DNA of 64,000 nucleotides from Fomitopsis serialis (taxonomy: Eukaryota > Basidiomycota > Agaricomycetes > Polyporales > Fomitopsidaceae): positions 868,001 through 932,000 of the forward strand of contig NW_025954962.1 in assembly GCF_022376445.1 (NCBI RefSeq), read 5' to 3'. The position numbers were made by a program, and so were the translations under genes. Within the stretch, counting starts at the first letter, position 1. Each line of letters begins with the position of its first letter. The notes beneath the pieces are model-generated. The model did no database searches and was not told where the DNA came from. It was given only the letters and a program-made list of their open reading frames with translations. Below, one piece after another: positions 23,404 to 35,352 of this stretch.

Positions 23404-24534
23404 ATGCGATCCTTCAGCAATGCAAGACCCAACGTACTGGCCGCAGTACACAAGCGGTCGACCCTTCCTTCGGCTTTCTTCGTCAGGCAGTCGCGCACTT
23501 TCCTGACCGACTCTGCTCCTGTGGTTACCCGGCCTACCCAACAGGAGGCATGGAAGCGCTATGGCATCACAGCCGTAAGTCCTCTGTTTATGCGGGAATC
23601 ACAGCAGACTGAATATGCCCGCAGGCGACCGTTGCAGGGACCATCGTTGCAGTGAATGTCTTCTTCAACAGGGAGACAAGAGATGGGCTCTCCTCGGCGG
23701 AGCAGTCCTACCTGCATGAGAGCTTCATGTATGCCGGAGGCGGTCTTGCGGTGACCGCTGTCGCCGCCCGTTCGCTCTTCAGGTCAGGCTTCGCGTTCCG
23801 CCTCATGGCCACCAACCCGTGGGTTGTCCTCGGTGTCAGTCTGGTCGGAAGCATTGGTACTATGATGGGGACCATATACACATCTCCGGAGAACAAGGTC
23901 TTGAAGCACGCATTCTGGCTTGTGCGTGCTGATAACCACTGAGGACGACCTTCACGGATACTAACTGCAATTGTATAGGGTTTCAATGCTTGTCAAGCGG
24001 CAACGCTTAGCCCGCTGTTCTTCCTGAGCCCTGCCATTCTCTCTCGCGCGGCTTTGTACACGGCCGGCGTGTTCGGTGCCTTATCGTACGTAGGTGCGAC
24101 TGCCACCAACGACAAGTACCTCTACATGGGCGGCCCGCTGCTTGCGGGTGTCACCGTTGTGGCGCTGAGCTCACTCGCCCCTATGGCCCTTCCTCTCGGC
24201 ATGCGCGGTTTGGCGATCTCTGAGGCTATCTCGCTCTACGGAGGCCTTGCGGTGTTCAGTGGTTTCATTCTCTTCGAGTAGGTCAAAGTCTCCTGTAGCG
24301 CAAGCTTGTACTGACCGTCTTTGTCCATAGTACGCAAAAGATCCTCCAGCATGCTCGCGTGGCTGAGACCGGTGCCATGACGCGCGACCCAATGCGCGAA
24401 GCAATCAGTCTTGAGCTAGACCTGATCAACATCTTGTGAGTCTCATGCGTTGCACGTTATATTGCTCTGACTTACCGTATTGTAGCATTCGCATTGTCCA
24501 GATCCTGACGATGCAGCAGAGCAGGAAGAAGTAA
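23404..24534 (+). CDS. GHITM/MICS1-type (Bax inhibitor-1 family) mitochondrial membrane protein
   Basis: Inner-membrane protein of the TMBIM5/GHITM branch of the Bax inhibitor-1 family, linked in animals to cristae structure and cation exchange. From ATG 23404 a basic, Arg/Ser-rich presequence (MRSFSNARPNVLAAVHKRST) leads to WKRYGITAATVAGTIVAVNV. Seven hydrophobic segments follow, with the family stretches NPWVVLGVSLVGSIGTMMGT, NACQAATLSPLFFLSPAIL and GLAVFSGFILFDTQKILQHA. The conserved Asp of FDTQ is present. Five exons join in frame: 23404-23574, 23625 onward, and three more by 24534. An ATG at 23318 opens a second presequence-like frame (MFRASFVSSLRPLTNPLVFQ) one base out of phase, so the true N-terminus may include it (see findings). 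Confidence 0.88.
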
Positions 24535-24811
24535 GCTCATGGCTGCTACCTCCAGTACGATACTTTGAATGGCTGTATCAATACGTTGTTAATGTATCAT
24601 CTACTTGTCAGTAATTAATAGCCCGATCATCGAGTTGACCACAGTCCACGGTATATGTGCTCGCCAGGCTCGCCTTTGTTGAGCGGAAGGTTTGGACAGC
24701 ACAGAGAGATGAGCTGCGGTTAAACATATACCAGTCAGTTGCATCATCCGAGCCCCTGCAGAACCAAGAATGCTATTTGAGTCAATAGTGTAGCGTCCAG
24801 ACTTCAAAGCC

Positions 24812-27400
24812 TCAACCCTGTGCTCCCGACTTTCCCAAACCCTCCAATACCTGTACGAATCCTCCGGGATCCAAAATTTCCGTACCACCGTACGTGACCC
24901 TCTTTCCCATCCGCTTCGCCCACTCCTCGAGGTTGCCATACTCGACGTACCCAGCGCCGCCAACGACGAACACAGTCCCATCTGTGAAAGCCATCCGCTT
25001 CGCTCGTCCGCCGGTCGTAGCAGCACCCACCGGGGCATTCACGCCAGACAGGCCGAGTCCAGCAGCGTTGCGAGGGGCGCGCGGATCGAGGAAGAGGTAC
25101 TCGTCTGTCTCCTGCAGTGACTGGTTGGACGCGGCGGACGACTCCATCAGTGCCTCTGCCAGACGCGTCACTGGCAGGAGCTTGTTCGCCGGCAGGAAGT
25201 TCTTCACGCCGGAGATTAGGTTCTCCAGGCCGCCATCCTTCAGCCTGTCTGTGAGCTGCAATACAAGTCCGTTTGTCAGCGCCCGTCATGCCATGTCCGA
25301 TGTCAGACTGACCCTGCTGCTCAGGGCGCCGAAACCCCTGAAGAGCTCGCCGCCGGGCGTGTTGCCCGCAACGTTGGGCGTAGAGGTTCCGCCCATTGCG
25401 CTCGGCACAGTCATCCGTGAGATCTCTCGTGTCCGTCTGACATACTCGAACGCGGCCACGTCTGCCCCTGCGGCCTTCAGCTCCTTCTCAAGCTCGGCAA
25501 TATCAGTCTTGGAGATGGCGTTGTCGGGGCAGGAGAGGTAGAACACGAGTACGAGTCGGAGCTTGTCGAGGGGTGTCGGGTTGGCACTATCCTTCGGATG
25601 CCGCAGGGTTTCCAGAACCGTTTGGACGGTCTACAGCGCAGGACAACATCAATTAGTGAATACGGCTACGGGGCTATTCACGCTTACCTGCTTATTGATG
25701 GCTTCTTCTGTGCTGAACAGCTCATCAAGTCCACGCTTCTTGATCTCCTCCAACAGCGCCGTGGCGATGTTCATATGCGTATCCAACACTGCCTTGCGTG
25801 CCGTGAGTTCAGGTAGAGCGGTAATGGCCGTCTTCAAGTGGGTGGCGTTGGCCGACAGATCCCTGCCGATGTCCGCACATCAACGTCGAACATCACAATC
25901 ATGCAGCGAGGAGCAAACGCGGCAGCGCAAGAAAGCAGACCTACATCTGTGCGATGTCGCTGACATCGCTGACGCCCGTAGATCGTGTAATTTCCGCCGC
26001 GTCCTGCTTGTACCGATTCAGCTCCGTGTCGATGTCCTCCGCGACTTGTGGGAATGGGTTCGCCGCGTTCTTCGCCCAAAAGAAGTCCTTCGAGTCGAGG
26101 TCGTATGAACGCTTCTGTGGCTGTGAGACGACAACGCGGTTAAGCTTCATCTCGAGGCAATCTGAGGCAAGCGCTTGATACGTCCACCCATGCGACATCA
26201 TGGGGACGAGATCCACGTTCCTGTCGAGGATAAGTAGCACTGGACGGCGACCAGCGGTGTCATTACCGAAAACATAACAGAGGCAGTGTAATGCGCTTAC
26301 GAGGTCGCTGCAAATTTGATAGCCCCGTCGTATCTTGCGTGAATAGTGAGGTGGTGTGCGAGCGCGCTGCGGACAGGATGGCATCCCGGATTTTTGTCTC
26401 GAGTTTCTTTGCAATCATCTCCGCAGCGTTTCCCCTTGGGCATCGTATGATTGGGACATGGCCTTCACCGAAATGAGGCAGAATGGCCGGAGGATGAAGG
26501 GTCGTACGTACCCATGGTCGCTACGACGCTGAACAATCCACTCGCTATACGTTCTATCTCTTCTTCGATCTGCTGTTCGCTTGATGACGGGGAATTGAGG
26601 AGGGTATATGTCGAATGGGCTTGCGAAGAGCCGGATTGCTGCGGAGTGTTGGGTTCAGAGGCAGACGCGGCCGTCGGAGGCGGAAGGAGTGAGAATAGCG
26701 AGGGTGAAGGGGCGATGAACGAGAGGTATTGGTCAAGAACCTGCGTTCCATTCGGTGCTATCGTTACTGGAGGCAACGTGAATAATGATGAACGGACGTA
26801 CCTGCTCTACGAGCTCTCCTGTACCATCCCGCGCCACCGCTGCAGCAAGCTCTTCAAGTAGTGCTCTGGGCAACGGCTCCACAAAGTTCAGATGAAACGA
26901 CTCGTATAGGCCCTTCTCCAGGTCTTGCGCCATGCGCCGGATGTTGGTCAATGTCGGGGATACGAAGTACACGGCCGGCACGTCTGGTAGTGGCGGCCGG
27001 TTGGAATGCAACTGTCTGCAGGTCATGTAAGTCCGTATGTCTCCTGTCGCATCTTACGCGGGCAAACGCACACATGAAGCGTCACTCCGACATCTCGCAG
27101 GTCCTGGACGCGCAGCACTGTTGCAAGGACATCCTTGGTGTGCTGATCCAGAACGAGAACTTTCCATACGGGGGGACCGGCCTGAACAGGCGTCTTGGTT
27201 GACGATGCATGCTTCGGCGGGTTTGCGAGAGGGTTACTTGGTGGTTCCACCGCATTGTTGAGATTTAGCAGAGTGAGGAGAGCATTGGTCTGCGACTCTT
27301 GCAGAGTGGGCGCCGTCGCCGTCGGCTATAACCTCTCATGAGTACGAACGCTTAGTCTCCACGGAGAGTAGCATACCTGCTTCACGGCGGTACTGGCCAT
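24812..27400 (-). CDS. SLY1, Sec1/Munc18 protein for ER-Golgi fusion
   Basis: SM-family protein that binds the Sed5/syntaxin-5 SNARE and is required for ER-Golgi membrane fusion. ATG 27400 starts MASTAVKQ, and a short first exon is followed by [17 protein letters not shown]. Conserved parts are [60 protein letters not shown] (the SM signature), [19 protein letters not shown] and [20 protein letters not shown]. The C-terminal block is [21 protein letters not shown] Ser/Pro-rich insertion lies around residues 160-200. About eight short introns all join in frame. Length and order match the Sly1 branch rather than Sec1, Vps45 or Vps33. It is expected to be essential. Confidence 0.95.
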
Positions 27401-28094
27401 GGGAGCTCAATGCCGACCACGAACGCGTATGTGAAGCTCGCCAATGGGATCCTGTAATGTCCGAGTGTAGCAAGCAGCGGTGAATATGTATGTGGAAGCA
27501 GCAAAGCGCAGTGGATGAAGATGGTAATATGTAGTATAGCGTCAGACTTCAGAGTACACCATGCTACAACGCGGACACGTGGCTGCGTTATTATGGGCGC
27601 CTAAATGTGGTCACCGCGAATCGCAACCTAACTTGGCCGCGTACTTATACTTGCTTCGACCACAGCAAAACATAGACATACGTTCCGCCGTCTTTCCAGA
27701 GAATGTTGGAATGTGCCTTTGTACGGCTTCTTTATGTCCGGACCCTACACTGTGGTGCATCTACGTATGCCCACTAGTGGTCCTGTCAATCACAGGTGCA
27801 ATCAATATAGCCCGTCGTTTAAATCACCACCGCCTCCGTCAGCGCAGCCTGTTGTCAAGCCCATCGCGACGCTGTCAAATTCGAAGCCCTGGTGATGCGA
27901 AGGCCAAGCATCTTTCTCCGATTCGCTGGCTGGTGTCATAAAAGTCGGCACCGACACTGATCTAGCTCTCCAACCACTCGAGGTTGATCCTCCCCAACCG
28001 TGTGCTAGTGCATTTGACTTCGGGCTTCAAAGCAAGGTATGCTCTCCTATCGAGGTCTCTGGAGCGACTGATTGAACACTCACCTATCTCAGAC
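27401..28094. other. Divergent spacer between SLY1 and a small gene
   Basis: 694 nt; contains the SLY1 promoter by position. No further coding frame was recognised. Confidence 0.4.
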
Positions 28095-28358
28095 ATGGGT
28101 TGCGCGCAAAGCAAGCAGGGAGCGATGTTTGAGGGAGGGCCGCCCACTCCCAAGGAGAAGTGGACGCATGAGCGCGAGTCCAAGCCTCTGCTGCACCCCA
28201 AGGTCTCCCAAGTCAAGTCGAGACATGCTCAGCTTCTTCGTCGGTGTCCCTCTCCTGTCCTCACTGAAGAGCCCGCTCCGTGGGTCACTGGCCACAAAGT
28301 GTTGGTACAGAAGGATGGAGAGTTCTTTATCACAGCGTCGTTCAGCGACGTTCAGTGA
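28095..28358 (+). CDS. Small protein with N-terminal acylation motif (unknown)
   Basis: An 87-aa unspliced frame beginning MGCAQSKQ. Gly2 followed by Cys3 and Ser6 fits the pattern of N-myristoylation plus adjacent palmitoylation, so the product may sit on the cytosolic face of a membrane. The rest is charged and Pro-containing (GGPPTPKEKWTHERESKPLL), with no transmembrane segment and no domain I recognise. The same frame is open upstream, but without an ATG. The gene is short and has no neighbour evidence, so it could be a first exon or a chance frame. Confidence 0.45.
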   Translation: MGCAQSKQGAMFEGGPPTPKEKWTHERESKPLLHPKVSQVKSRHAQLLRRCPSPVLTEEPAPWVTGHKVLVQKDGEFFITASFSDVQ

Positions 28359-28907
28359 CCATTTGATGCCGCACACGAAACATGAACGCGTTACACGCTA
28401 GTAAGATAGGTGCGCAAGTCTTCCTGTCCTCTCATCTCTGTGATGTTTAACGCGTACTCTTAGTTCGTCTTCACACACGCCTGGGCTTGTTTCCCCATAT
28501 TTATCCCGTTCGTTCAACCGACCAAATCCTAGTGACATCCGCTCTTTAATCCAACCTATCGGACAGTATGTATATAGAGCAGCGTACCACAGTCGACGCT
28601 CGTGTCTATCGCATTGCATTCCCAGAGTGCTCCACGCTACCAGTGATGTGCCTGCCCAGATCTTTGCCAGTGGTGGATTGGGCGGTCTAACCGTTGCAAC
28701 TGAGAACCGGACTCGCTGTAAGTACTTATGAGTGCCTGACTGTCGCTGGGAGATGGCGGTGGACAGTGACGCGCGCGTTTGGGACGATAGACGTAACTCT
28801 CTCACGCACGGAGGGCGGCCCCGCGGTGTTCTTCGCGTTCATTTCTCGCTTTTCGAAGTCATCGCGCACCCACCTTCTCTCTGGCACTGCAGACTCGCTA
28901 GGAGTCC
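28359..28907. other. Spacer upstream of the CSC1-type gene
   Basis: 549 nt with no convincing gene. It should hold the promoter of the channel gene. Confidence 0.35.
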
Positions 28908-31900
28908 ATGCGCGGCCCACCTACCATTCCTGTCCTTCCTTTGGCTTCACGACCTCGACAATCTGACGACACTCATGAGAATGCCAGGGGAGCATCCTGG
29001 AATACATCCGACGAGAACCTTGTATTACCTTTCCCTGCTGGACCCTCAGGCATGTCTTCTGACGCCCTCTCTCCTCCGACCGCGACACCCGTCGCAGCTC
29101 GCGAGACTCTCGCGTCCGCTCCGATACGCGTCTTGTCCTCGCCGACCATGCCAATAGACGAAGCGTTACCGCGATACGCTGCTAGCGATCCCAGCGAAGA
29201 CGCGATACCCGGCCCTTCTACTCTCCGCGATACACCCTCTGCTTATGCGACACCATCTCTTCATGAATCTCCTCTGTATAATTCCTCCATAGATCCACTT
29301 GTCATGCAACCCACCATCGACCAGTCATACTTGCGATTAATCCGTGCGCCGCCGCCCGATTCGCCGGTATGCATCGGCCATGGCCTAGATGTACCTGCTA
29401 TCGGTGTACTTTCGACGCTCGTTCTGCCAACAGCCATTGGGCTAGTCATCTGGGTGAGTGGTCTTTGCTCACCATCGTATGACCCACACCGTACCAACTA
29501 CGGTTGAAGTTACTGTTCGCCATCCTGCGACCACGCTTCCGCCAAGTCTACGGGTTGAGAGAATGGTTTCCACCCCAGGGGTGCGTGGTGTTTCATCTGC
29601 TCCGCCAGGGTGTCTCATGAGTCGCCAGCCTTCGCTCAAAACCTCTCGGACCATCACTATGGGGGTTCCTATGCCTTGACGCGCCCATCGTATCCTCCAT
29701 CCCCGAGGGCGTCATTAGCGCGGGCAAATCCCCAGCTAGGGACGCTGAATTATTCCCCTCCGATGAAGAGCTGAGCAAAAGGACACTCTGGACAAGCATC
29801 CAGGTCGTAGCCATCTGGTCATTCGTAGGTCTGGGCGGCCTATTGCCGCTGTACATGGCAGCGACGCCGTGCATAGCGAGTTCCACGTTGCCCTTCGCCT
29901 ACCGCGGACAGTACTCAACTCTCCAGGACCTCAGCCTGATCCGGTTGCTTCAACTGCTTGACGACACGACCGGCGGATTCAGCATAGCCCCTTATGTCCG
30001 CATCCGCCTCATCATACTGACCATATTCGCGATAGTACTGACGCTGACGCCCGCTCTGTGGCTGCTCATGCGCGAATTCAACAAACTCGTAGCATACCGT
30101 GAGTGCTGGGTGAACGTGCGCTGCCAGGGCGTTGAGTTGGGCTGGCTGAGCGCGCGTCATGCCCCAGGCCTGGTCGGCTGGGGTGAGAAACGCGTGAAGG
30201 AGTTCGTCGTAAAGGCCGGATTGAGCTCGACGTTGGAGGTGGACAATGGTGACGGAAACGGCAATGGGAAACGTCGCAACAGGCGACGAAACACCGCAGG
30301 CTGGAGCGAGGCAGAGAAGGGACAACTCGATGTCGACATTCAGAGCCTCTTTTCCATTGGGTGAGTGTACCTAGAGCTGTCGATAATCCGTGTATATAAT
30401 GTCTTCCTTCAGTGACACCACTCAGCTTGCGCTCTTGATCGACGAGCGCGATGAGATTTTGGAGAACTGGAGATCGCTGAAGCGAAGTACATACGGAGCT
30501 TCCGCCTGTCAACGCCCGACCCATCTATTGCCGACTTCCAGCCTCATCTGTCCACGATAGCCGAGGAACCTGGAACATCCACGAGGCCCGTCATTAGTCG
30601 ACCGCGTCCGCTAGCGGGACAGGTCAGTTGCACAGACCAATGTCGTCATACAGTCACTAACATGGGCCAGAATCGTCGCAAACGGCGGCGCGGCAGGAAT
30701 CCTGCGTTCGGTTCATCATCCCTCCCTCCCACATCGTATGTCATGCCTTCTCAGTATTACAAGCTGCGCGGAGTATCAGGCATTAGCGGCGGGCAGTTCA
30801 CAGACGTTGACCAAGGTGTCCCGTCCCCTGACCGCGGACCCAGCCTGACTGATTCGTTCAATCAGCGAGTCGTAGGCAGCCGCTTCCAGGAGGTGAACAG
30901 TAGCAATCCTACCATCGGCCTGATACCCATGGGCAGCCAGGTGGCAGTCAACAGAGACGGCAATCTGGAAGCAGTGCGCACGCCCGAGACCGCAACATTG
31001 GATCAACAGTGGGGCGGTGACAGGCACTCGTCGTGGGACACATCCGGGTTCAATGACGCAACCTCGCCATACGCACAGCTGCTACCACACACGTCCCAGG
31101 ACCATATGCTCTCAGAGTCCGAAGATGACTGGTACGACGTCCTCGAACAAGATCCGGAAGCGTTTGATAACGCCGAAGAGTACCCAAAGAGCTCACGCAG
31201 ACGGCCGCGACCCCCTCGACAGACGGGCGTGGAGCTGCAGCGCGAATCGTTTCCTCTGAGAAATCGCGAGGCGAAGACAGGAGAGGACGTCCCACCGCCC
31301 CATCTGCGATTGCAGCCGAGGCAGCCATTCGTGCGCCCGCAGTCCGGCGTCGACCACGGCGCGCTCAGCGCGATCTACGCGGACATAAACCAGTGGCGGA
31401 CGAAGCTGAAGGCGATCAACCTCGAGATATCCGAGGTGCAGACGGAGAGCTACAATGACATCGCGGACGGCGCGCGCATCAAGGGTTGGCTCATGATCGG
31501 CCGTGGTCTGCGGTACATACCGGGGATTCAGCTCATCGAGGGTCGGGCCAAGGAAGACATTCGGTGGGATGAGCTGCAAAACGAGGGCAGCACGATGCGT
31601 AGTGTTGGCTTCTGGACGGCTGTCGTGACCTTCGCCATAATACTGGCCGTCATTCGTACGTCAGGCATGCTGCCCGAAGCGTTCCCAAGCTAACGTCCAA
31701 TTCAGTGACGCCGGTGGCCGCGCTGTTTCTAAGTACGGCCCCAGACTTTGCACACTACTTCCCATTCTTGATGCGTCTGAATGAGGGGCAGCAATTTGGA
31801 GCTGGAATCGCTACAGACCTAGTACCCGCCCTGCTCGTCGTCCTGTTCATCGCCGTCATCCTGAAGATCGTAACCTGTAAGAATCACGCCCTCAGTTCCC

Positions 31901-33331
31901 GTAGCGCCGACCAACTGAGTCGTTTTTAGATATCGGGCAACTGTTTCCTTCAGTTTCGCTCTCCGGAAGTCAGCTGCTGATGTTCAAGACGGTGTTCTAC
32001 GTCCTCACGGTGGTCGGAGGCATTGCGCTCTTCACGGCAGGCGCAGTGCTGTTTGCAATGCACTCTTGGAGCATCGACATCGGTGATAGCGCCTCCGTAG
32101 CCGACGGGATTATCTACATGAGCATGCTCGCCCTCCTCCTGCTTTTGGCCGTAGCAGTCGTATTCCCCGGCTTGCTTCTGCTGCAGCCGATCCGGTTGAT
32201 CCGCGTGGTCCGACATGAGAGGGAGGCTATCACCTCCAGACAGCGTTTCCGAGGTGAGTCTAACGAACATCTCTGCTCAGATGACCGACCTGATTACGGG
32301 ATAGCTGTCTACCCCACGACGTACAACCCGACGTATGCGCTGAGCTGTTGCGTGCTGGCGTTTGCTTATGCCGCTGCCTTTACGCTGTTGTTTCCGCTTG
32401 TGGCCCCGGCGGCATTACTGCTGCTGCTTCTAACTCTGATCGGTAGGTTGAGTTTACTGTCCGTGATCCGATGCTTCTAACCTGGTTGCTCATTGCCAGC
32501 GCACCGCTTCTTGATCGGTCATGTTCACGGTCGGACACACTCCTCCACCGGCGGGCTCTTGCAGATATGGCTCGTGCGCAGATTGGGCACTCTGCTTGCT
32601 TTCCAACCGCTTATATTGGGCCTCATTCCTCTTGAGCAGAGATCTCTGGATGAGGGTGGCATCCTGTGCGGGTTCGCGGTGTTCACGTCCATCTTCGTCG
32701 AGTCCTATACGGCCTGGAGGACCCGGCTGCCTGGCCCGCGCTCACTGAGCCTATCACCCAGATTCGTTGGAGACCTTCGCGCGTACTGCACGCCGGGGAA
32801 GAGGGGGGTCGCGGAAGAGGAGAGCCTGAGCCTCGTGAGCTCTGCGAGGAACACCGGATGCGCGGTTCGTTTGCGTCGATCCTCGACATGATGTCCTTGA
32901 CCCTCGCAGTCGTCCCTCGCCATCGGAAACGAGGGGACCCGTCCCGCTGCGTGAGTCGCGCCCTTCTCTCTTCCGTCTGAGACCTATGCTAATCGCGTGC
33001 TGCATATGGGTGTAGCGACGGAGACGCTCGACGACCTGACCGCCACGGAGCGTGCTGCCGCACACATCCCGACGCGCCTCCGCACCTCCCTGCGCTCCCG
33101 TTCGCCGACCACGCCGAGGAGATGGCTGGCGTGTTGTATGCGCCCGAACTGCTGGCGCCCCCGCCTGTCATTTGGCTGCCGAACGACGCGGGCGGGGTGG
33201 GACGTTCGGAGGCGTATGACCTCATGCGGTATCATCACCTGCAGGTGACGCTCGATGTCCGGCGAAAGAGGACGTCATCCTCCATAGACGGTCTTGTCCT
33301 CGCAGACACGCCGCACCAGGACAGGTCATAG
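28908..33331 (+). CDS. CSC1/OSCA-type (DUF221) osmosensitive cation channel, frameshifted
   Basis: Large membrane protein of the CSC1/OSCA/TMEM63 family, calcium-permeable channels opened by osmotic or membrane stress. A disordered Ser/Pro-rich N-terminus leads to the first helix (VLSTLVLPTAIGLVIW). After splicing it continues LLFAILRPRFRQVYGLREWF. The cytosolic part contains CQGVELGWLSARHAPGLVGW, KRVKEFVVKAGLSS and AEAKYIRSFRLSTPDPSI. The RSN1-type 7TM region starts near 31600 (GFWTAVVTFAIILAVILTPV) and continues through YIGQLFPSVSLSGSQLLMFK. The C-terminal part includes SFASILDMMSLTLAV and MAGVLYAPELLAPPPVIWLP. At least seven introns join in frame. The conserved frame is lost by one base near 30467, 32858, 32928, 33058 and 33260, each in or beside a G or C run. 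The end at 33331 is therefore uncertain. Confidence 0.8.
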
Positions 33332-35103
33332 CCACCGACCTGCGGCCTCATGGACAGTTCCTGTTCTCCGTCTCACCTCGCCGAACCCTTGCCCACCTAC
33401 CCTTGATTGCTTCCGACGGTGCTGCCATCTGCTGTTGTTTCATTAAACTTGGTGATATGTGTTTTGTATTCATGCTCATGCGGACTGATAGACCGCTCTT
33501 GATGTTTGTCACGACCTGTTGTACTGATGATATTACTGATACTGATGATTACTTACTGACGACCCAGAAACTGTACGGTACCGAGATGGCTTGTGACTAA
33601 TGGAAGGACAGTTGCGTAAATGGATGCGCCGGAGCTTACTTACGTTGTGCAAACACGCTGTACGGAGACGACGCCCTGTAGTTGCAGTGTAGTGCCCTTG
33701 CTGGACTCGTCGAAAGGCGCAGAGCTCGCCGCTGTGCGGAGCCGGGCCATAATTGGTCCCTGTGAGTATACGTTGACGTGCAGAAACACGCACTCTCGGT
33801 CTTCACTAAATAATCAGATTGGTCTAAGTAGGGGCATCATACATGATCGCAGTTGCAGCACTTTATCACGGCAACGTCGCAGTCTTCTACCCCATGTCAA
33901 GGATGGTCACTGTATACCATGCCGCTGAAGATCAGTATCAGAAAGCGAGCTACTTAGAAGTCACCGTTACGAGAATCCGAGGGGGAGAAGAGTTTCTGCG
34001 ACGAGATAGGGCCTCGGGGCTGAGAGTGAAAAGTAGCGTGTCGATGACATGTGCTGCATCCTTGTGGTGGTCTGGCTCAAGGCTCCCGGTAAGCGACGCA
34101 GCTGCGCAGGGACATGGTTTCATCATTGTTTGCTCGTTGCTGACTGGGAGGCACATGCGGGGCATTGATAGGCCTAGGAGTAGCTATGAGCACATGCTGG
34201 AGAGAAAGAGAGAGGGTACAACCCTGGCACCCCGGAGTCGGCGGGAGATATCAAGGAATCGGGGTGGCCCCCGGACGGGCAATATGTAAGTGCTGGTGCT
34301 GGGGAGAACATATCCAGGATGTTACGCGATGCGCCCGATAACACCTCGATTAAATATTTCCGCCAGGCTTGGCAGTCGCAAGTGCAGAGCAGTGAGCGAC
34401 GACGAGGACAGGCCGAGGACGATCGCGAGCGAGACACATGGGCGGAGCAGTGATGGGCGGTGGCTGGCGGTGGCTGGCTAATGTGGCCAGCCGGGCGTTG
34501 CGTCACGGCTGTCACAGTGGAGCAGAAGCTCGCGGCCGTTTCAGCTGACGTCCCGCCGCGAGCGCGACGACGGGGCCTTTCACTTTCAGACTTGGCTTCA
34601 GCTTCACCGTCCCGGCCACCCCCGAGACTAGCGCACCAGCCCCTCTCGCCCGGCCGGACGTTGTGCGGTGCATGGGAGATAGCAAGGAAAGAGAGACACG
34701 GAACAGACGGGGAGGGCATGGCGCAGCCGGCTGCAGCTGGTGGGGCAGAAGTAGGCCAAGCGGTGCGCGGCAGGCAGCGCCTGTCGGCCGTTACCCGGTG
34801 CACACGGGCCACGCAGCCGGGATGATCTGTGGGCGTGAGCGATGGCCGCCAAAGAGAGGTGGGAGTGCGCGATGGAGCTCTGCAACCGGAGAACGCACCC
34901 TCTTTTCAGGGTAGCCACCCTCGCCCACCTAAAAGCTAATCGACCTCGGGCCCTGTCCCCTCCCATACTTATCCTGCCGTCGTCTCGTCGCCCCGGCCCA
35001 ACGGGGCTAGTCCCACCCGCCGCTGCCCTCGCCGCGAACTCCGCCCTCTACAGCCCGTCCGTGCTCTGATCAGCATCGTGCACCGTCTGCGGCCGCCCTC
35101 TGC
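33332..35103. other. Long intergenic region
   Basis: 1.77 kb with no gene I can support. Several frames of 60-210 codons exist on both strands but show no motif, no splice-consistent extension and low-complexity composition. A pyrimidine-rich stretch around 34950-35050 just upstream of the next small gene resembles a fungal core promoter. Confidence 0.45.
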
Positions 35104-35352
35104 ATGATGCTGGCAAACGTGTCCATGCACCCAGACCACCCCGACATCGATCCGTTCGTCCTCTACGCGCAGTCGCTCCACGACTATACCCTCCGTCTCT
35201 GGACCGAGTCGCGCCGCGTAGCAGAGGAAAAGGCCCGCGCCAGAGCAGCAGAGATCGCATTGGCCAGGAAGCGGGAGGAGGAGAGGCAGAGACAGAAGAA
35301 ATTGGGCACCCACCCCGCCGCCCAGGCGACCAAGTCCAACAACTCCGTCTGA
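35104..35352 (+). CDS. Small helical protein (unknown)
   Basis: An 82-aa unspliced frame starting at ATG 35104 (a second ATG follows at once). The sequence runs HPDHPDIDPFVLYAQSLHDY, then a long charged helix with EEKARARAAEIALARKREEE, consistent with a single coiled-coil or amphipathic helix, and ends in a polar tail. The regular Arg/Lys/Glu/Ala pattern and the upstream pyrimidine-rich tract argue for a real gene. I do not recognise a family, and there is no signal peptide or membrane segment. Confidence 0.5.
   Translation: MMLANVSMHPDHPDIDPFVLYAQSLHDYTLRLWTESRRVAEEKARARAAEIALARKREEERQRQKKLGTHPAAQATKSNNSV

Noticed and set aside
32834..32909. A 76-nt GT-AG intron that would avoid the CSC1 frame break near 32858
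   Set aside because: It would remove SILDMMSLTLA, a segment I believe is conserved in basidiomycete CSC1-like proteins; a one-base loss explains the data better.
34174..34812. 212-codon minus-strand frame in the long intergenic region
   Set aside because: Its start is not supported, composition is low-complexity (Ser/Arg/Pro/Ala), and no motif or intron is visible; competing frames of similar length lie on the other strand.
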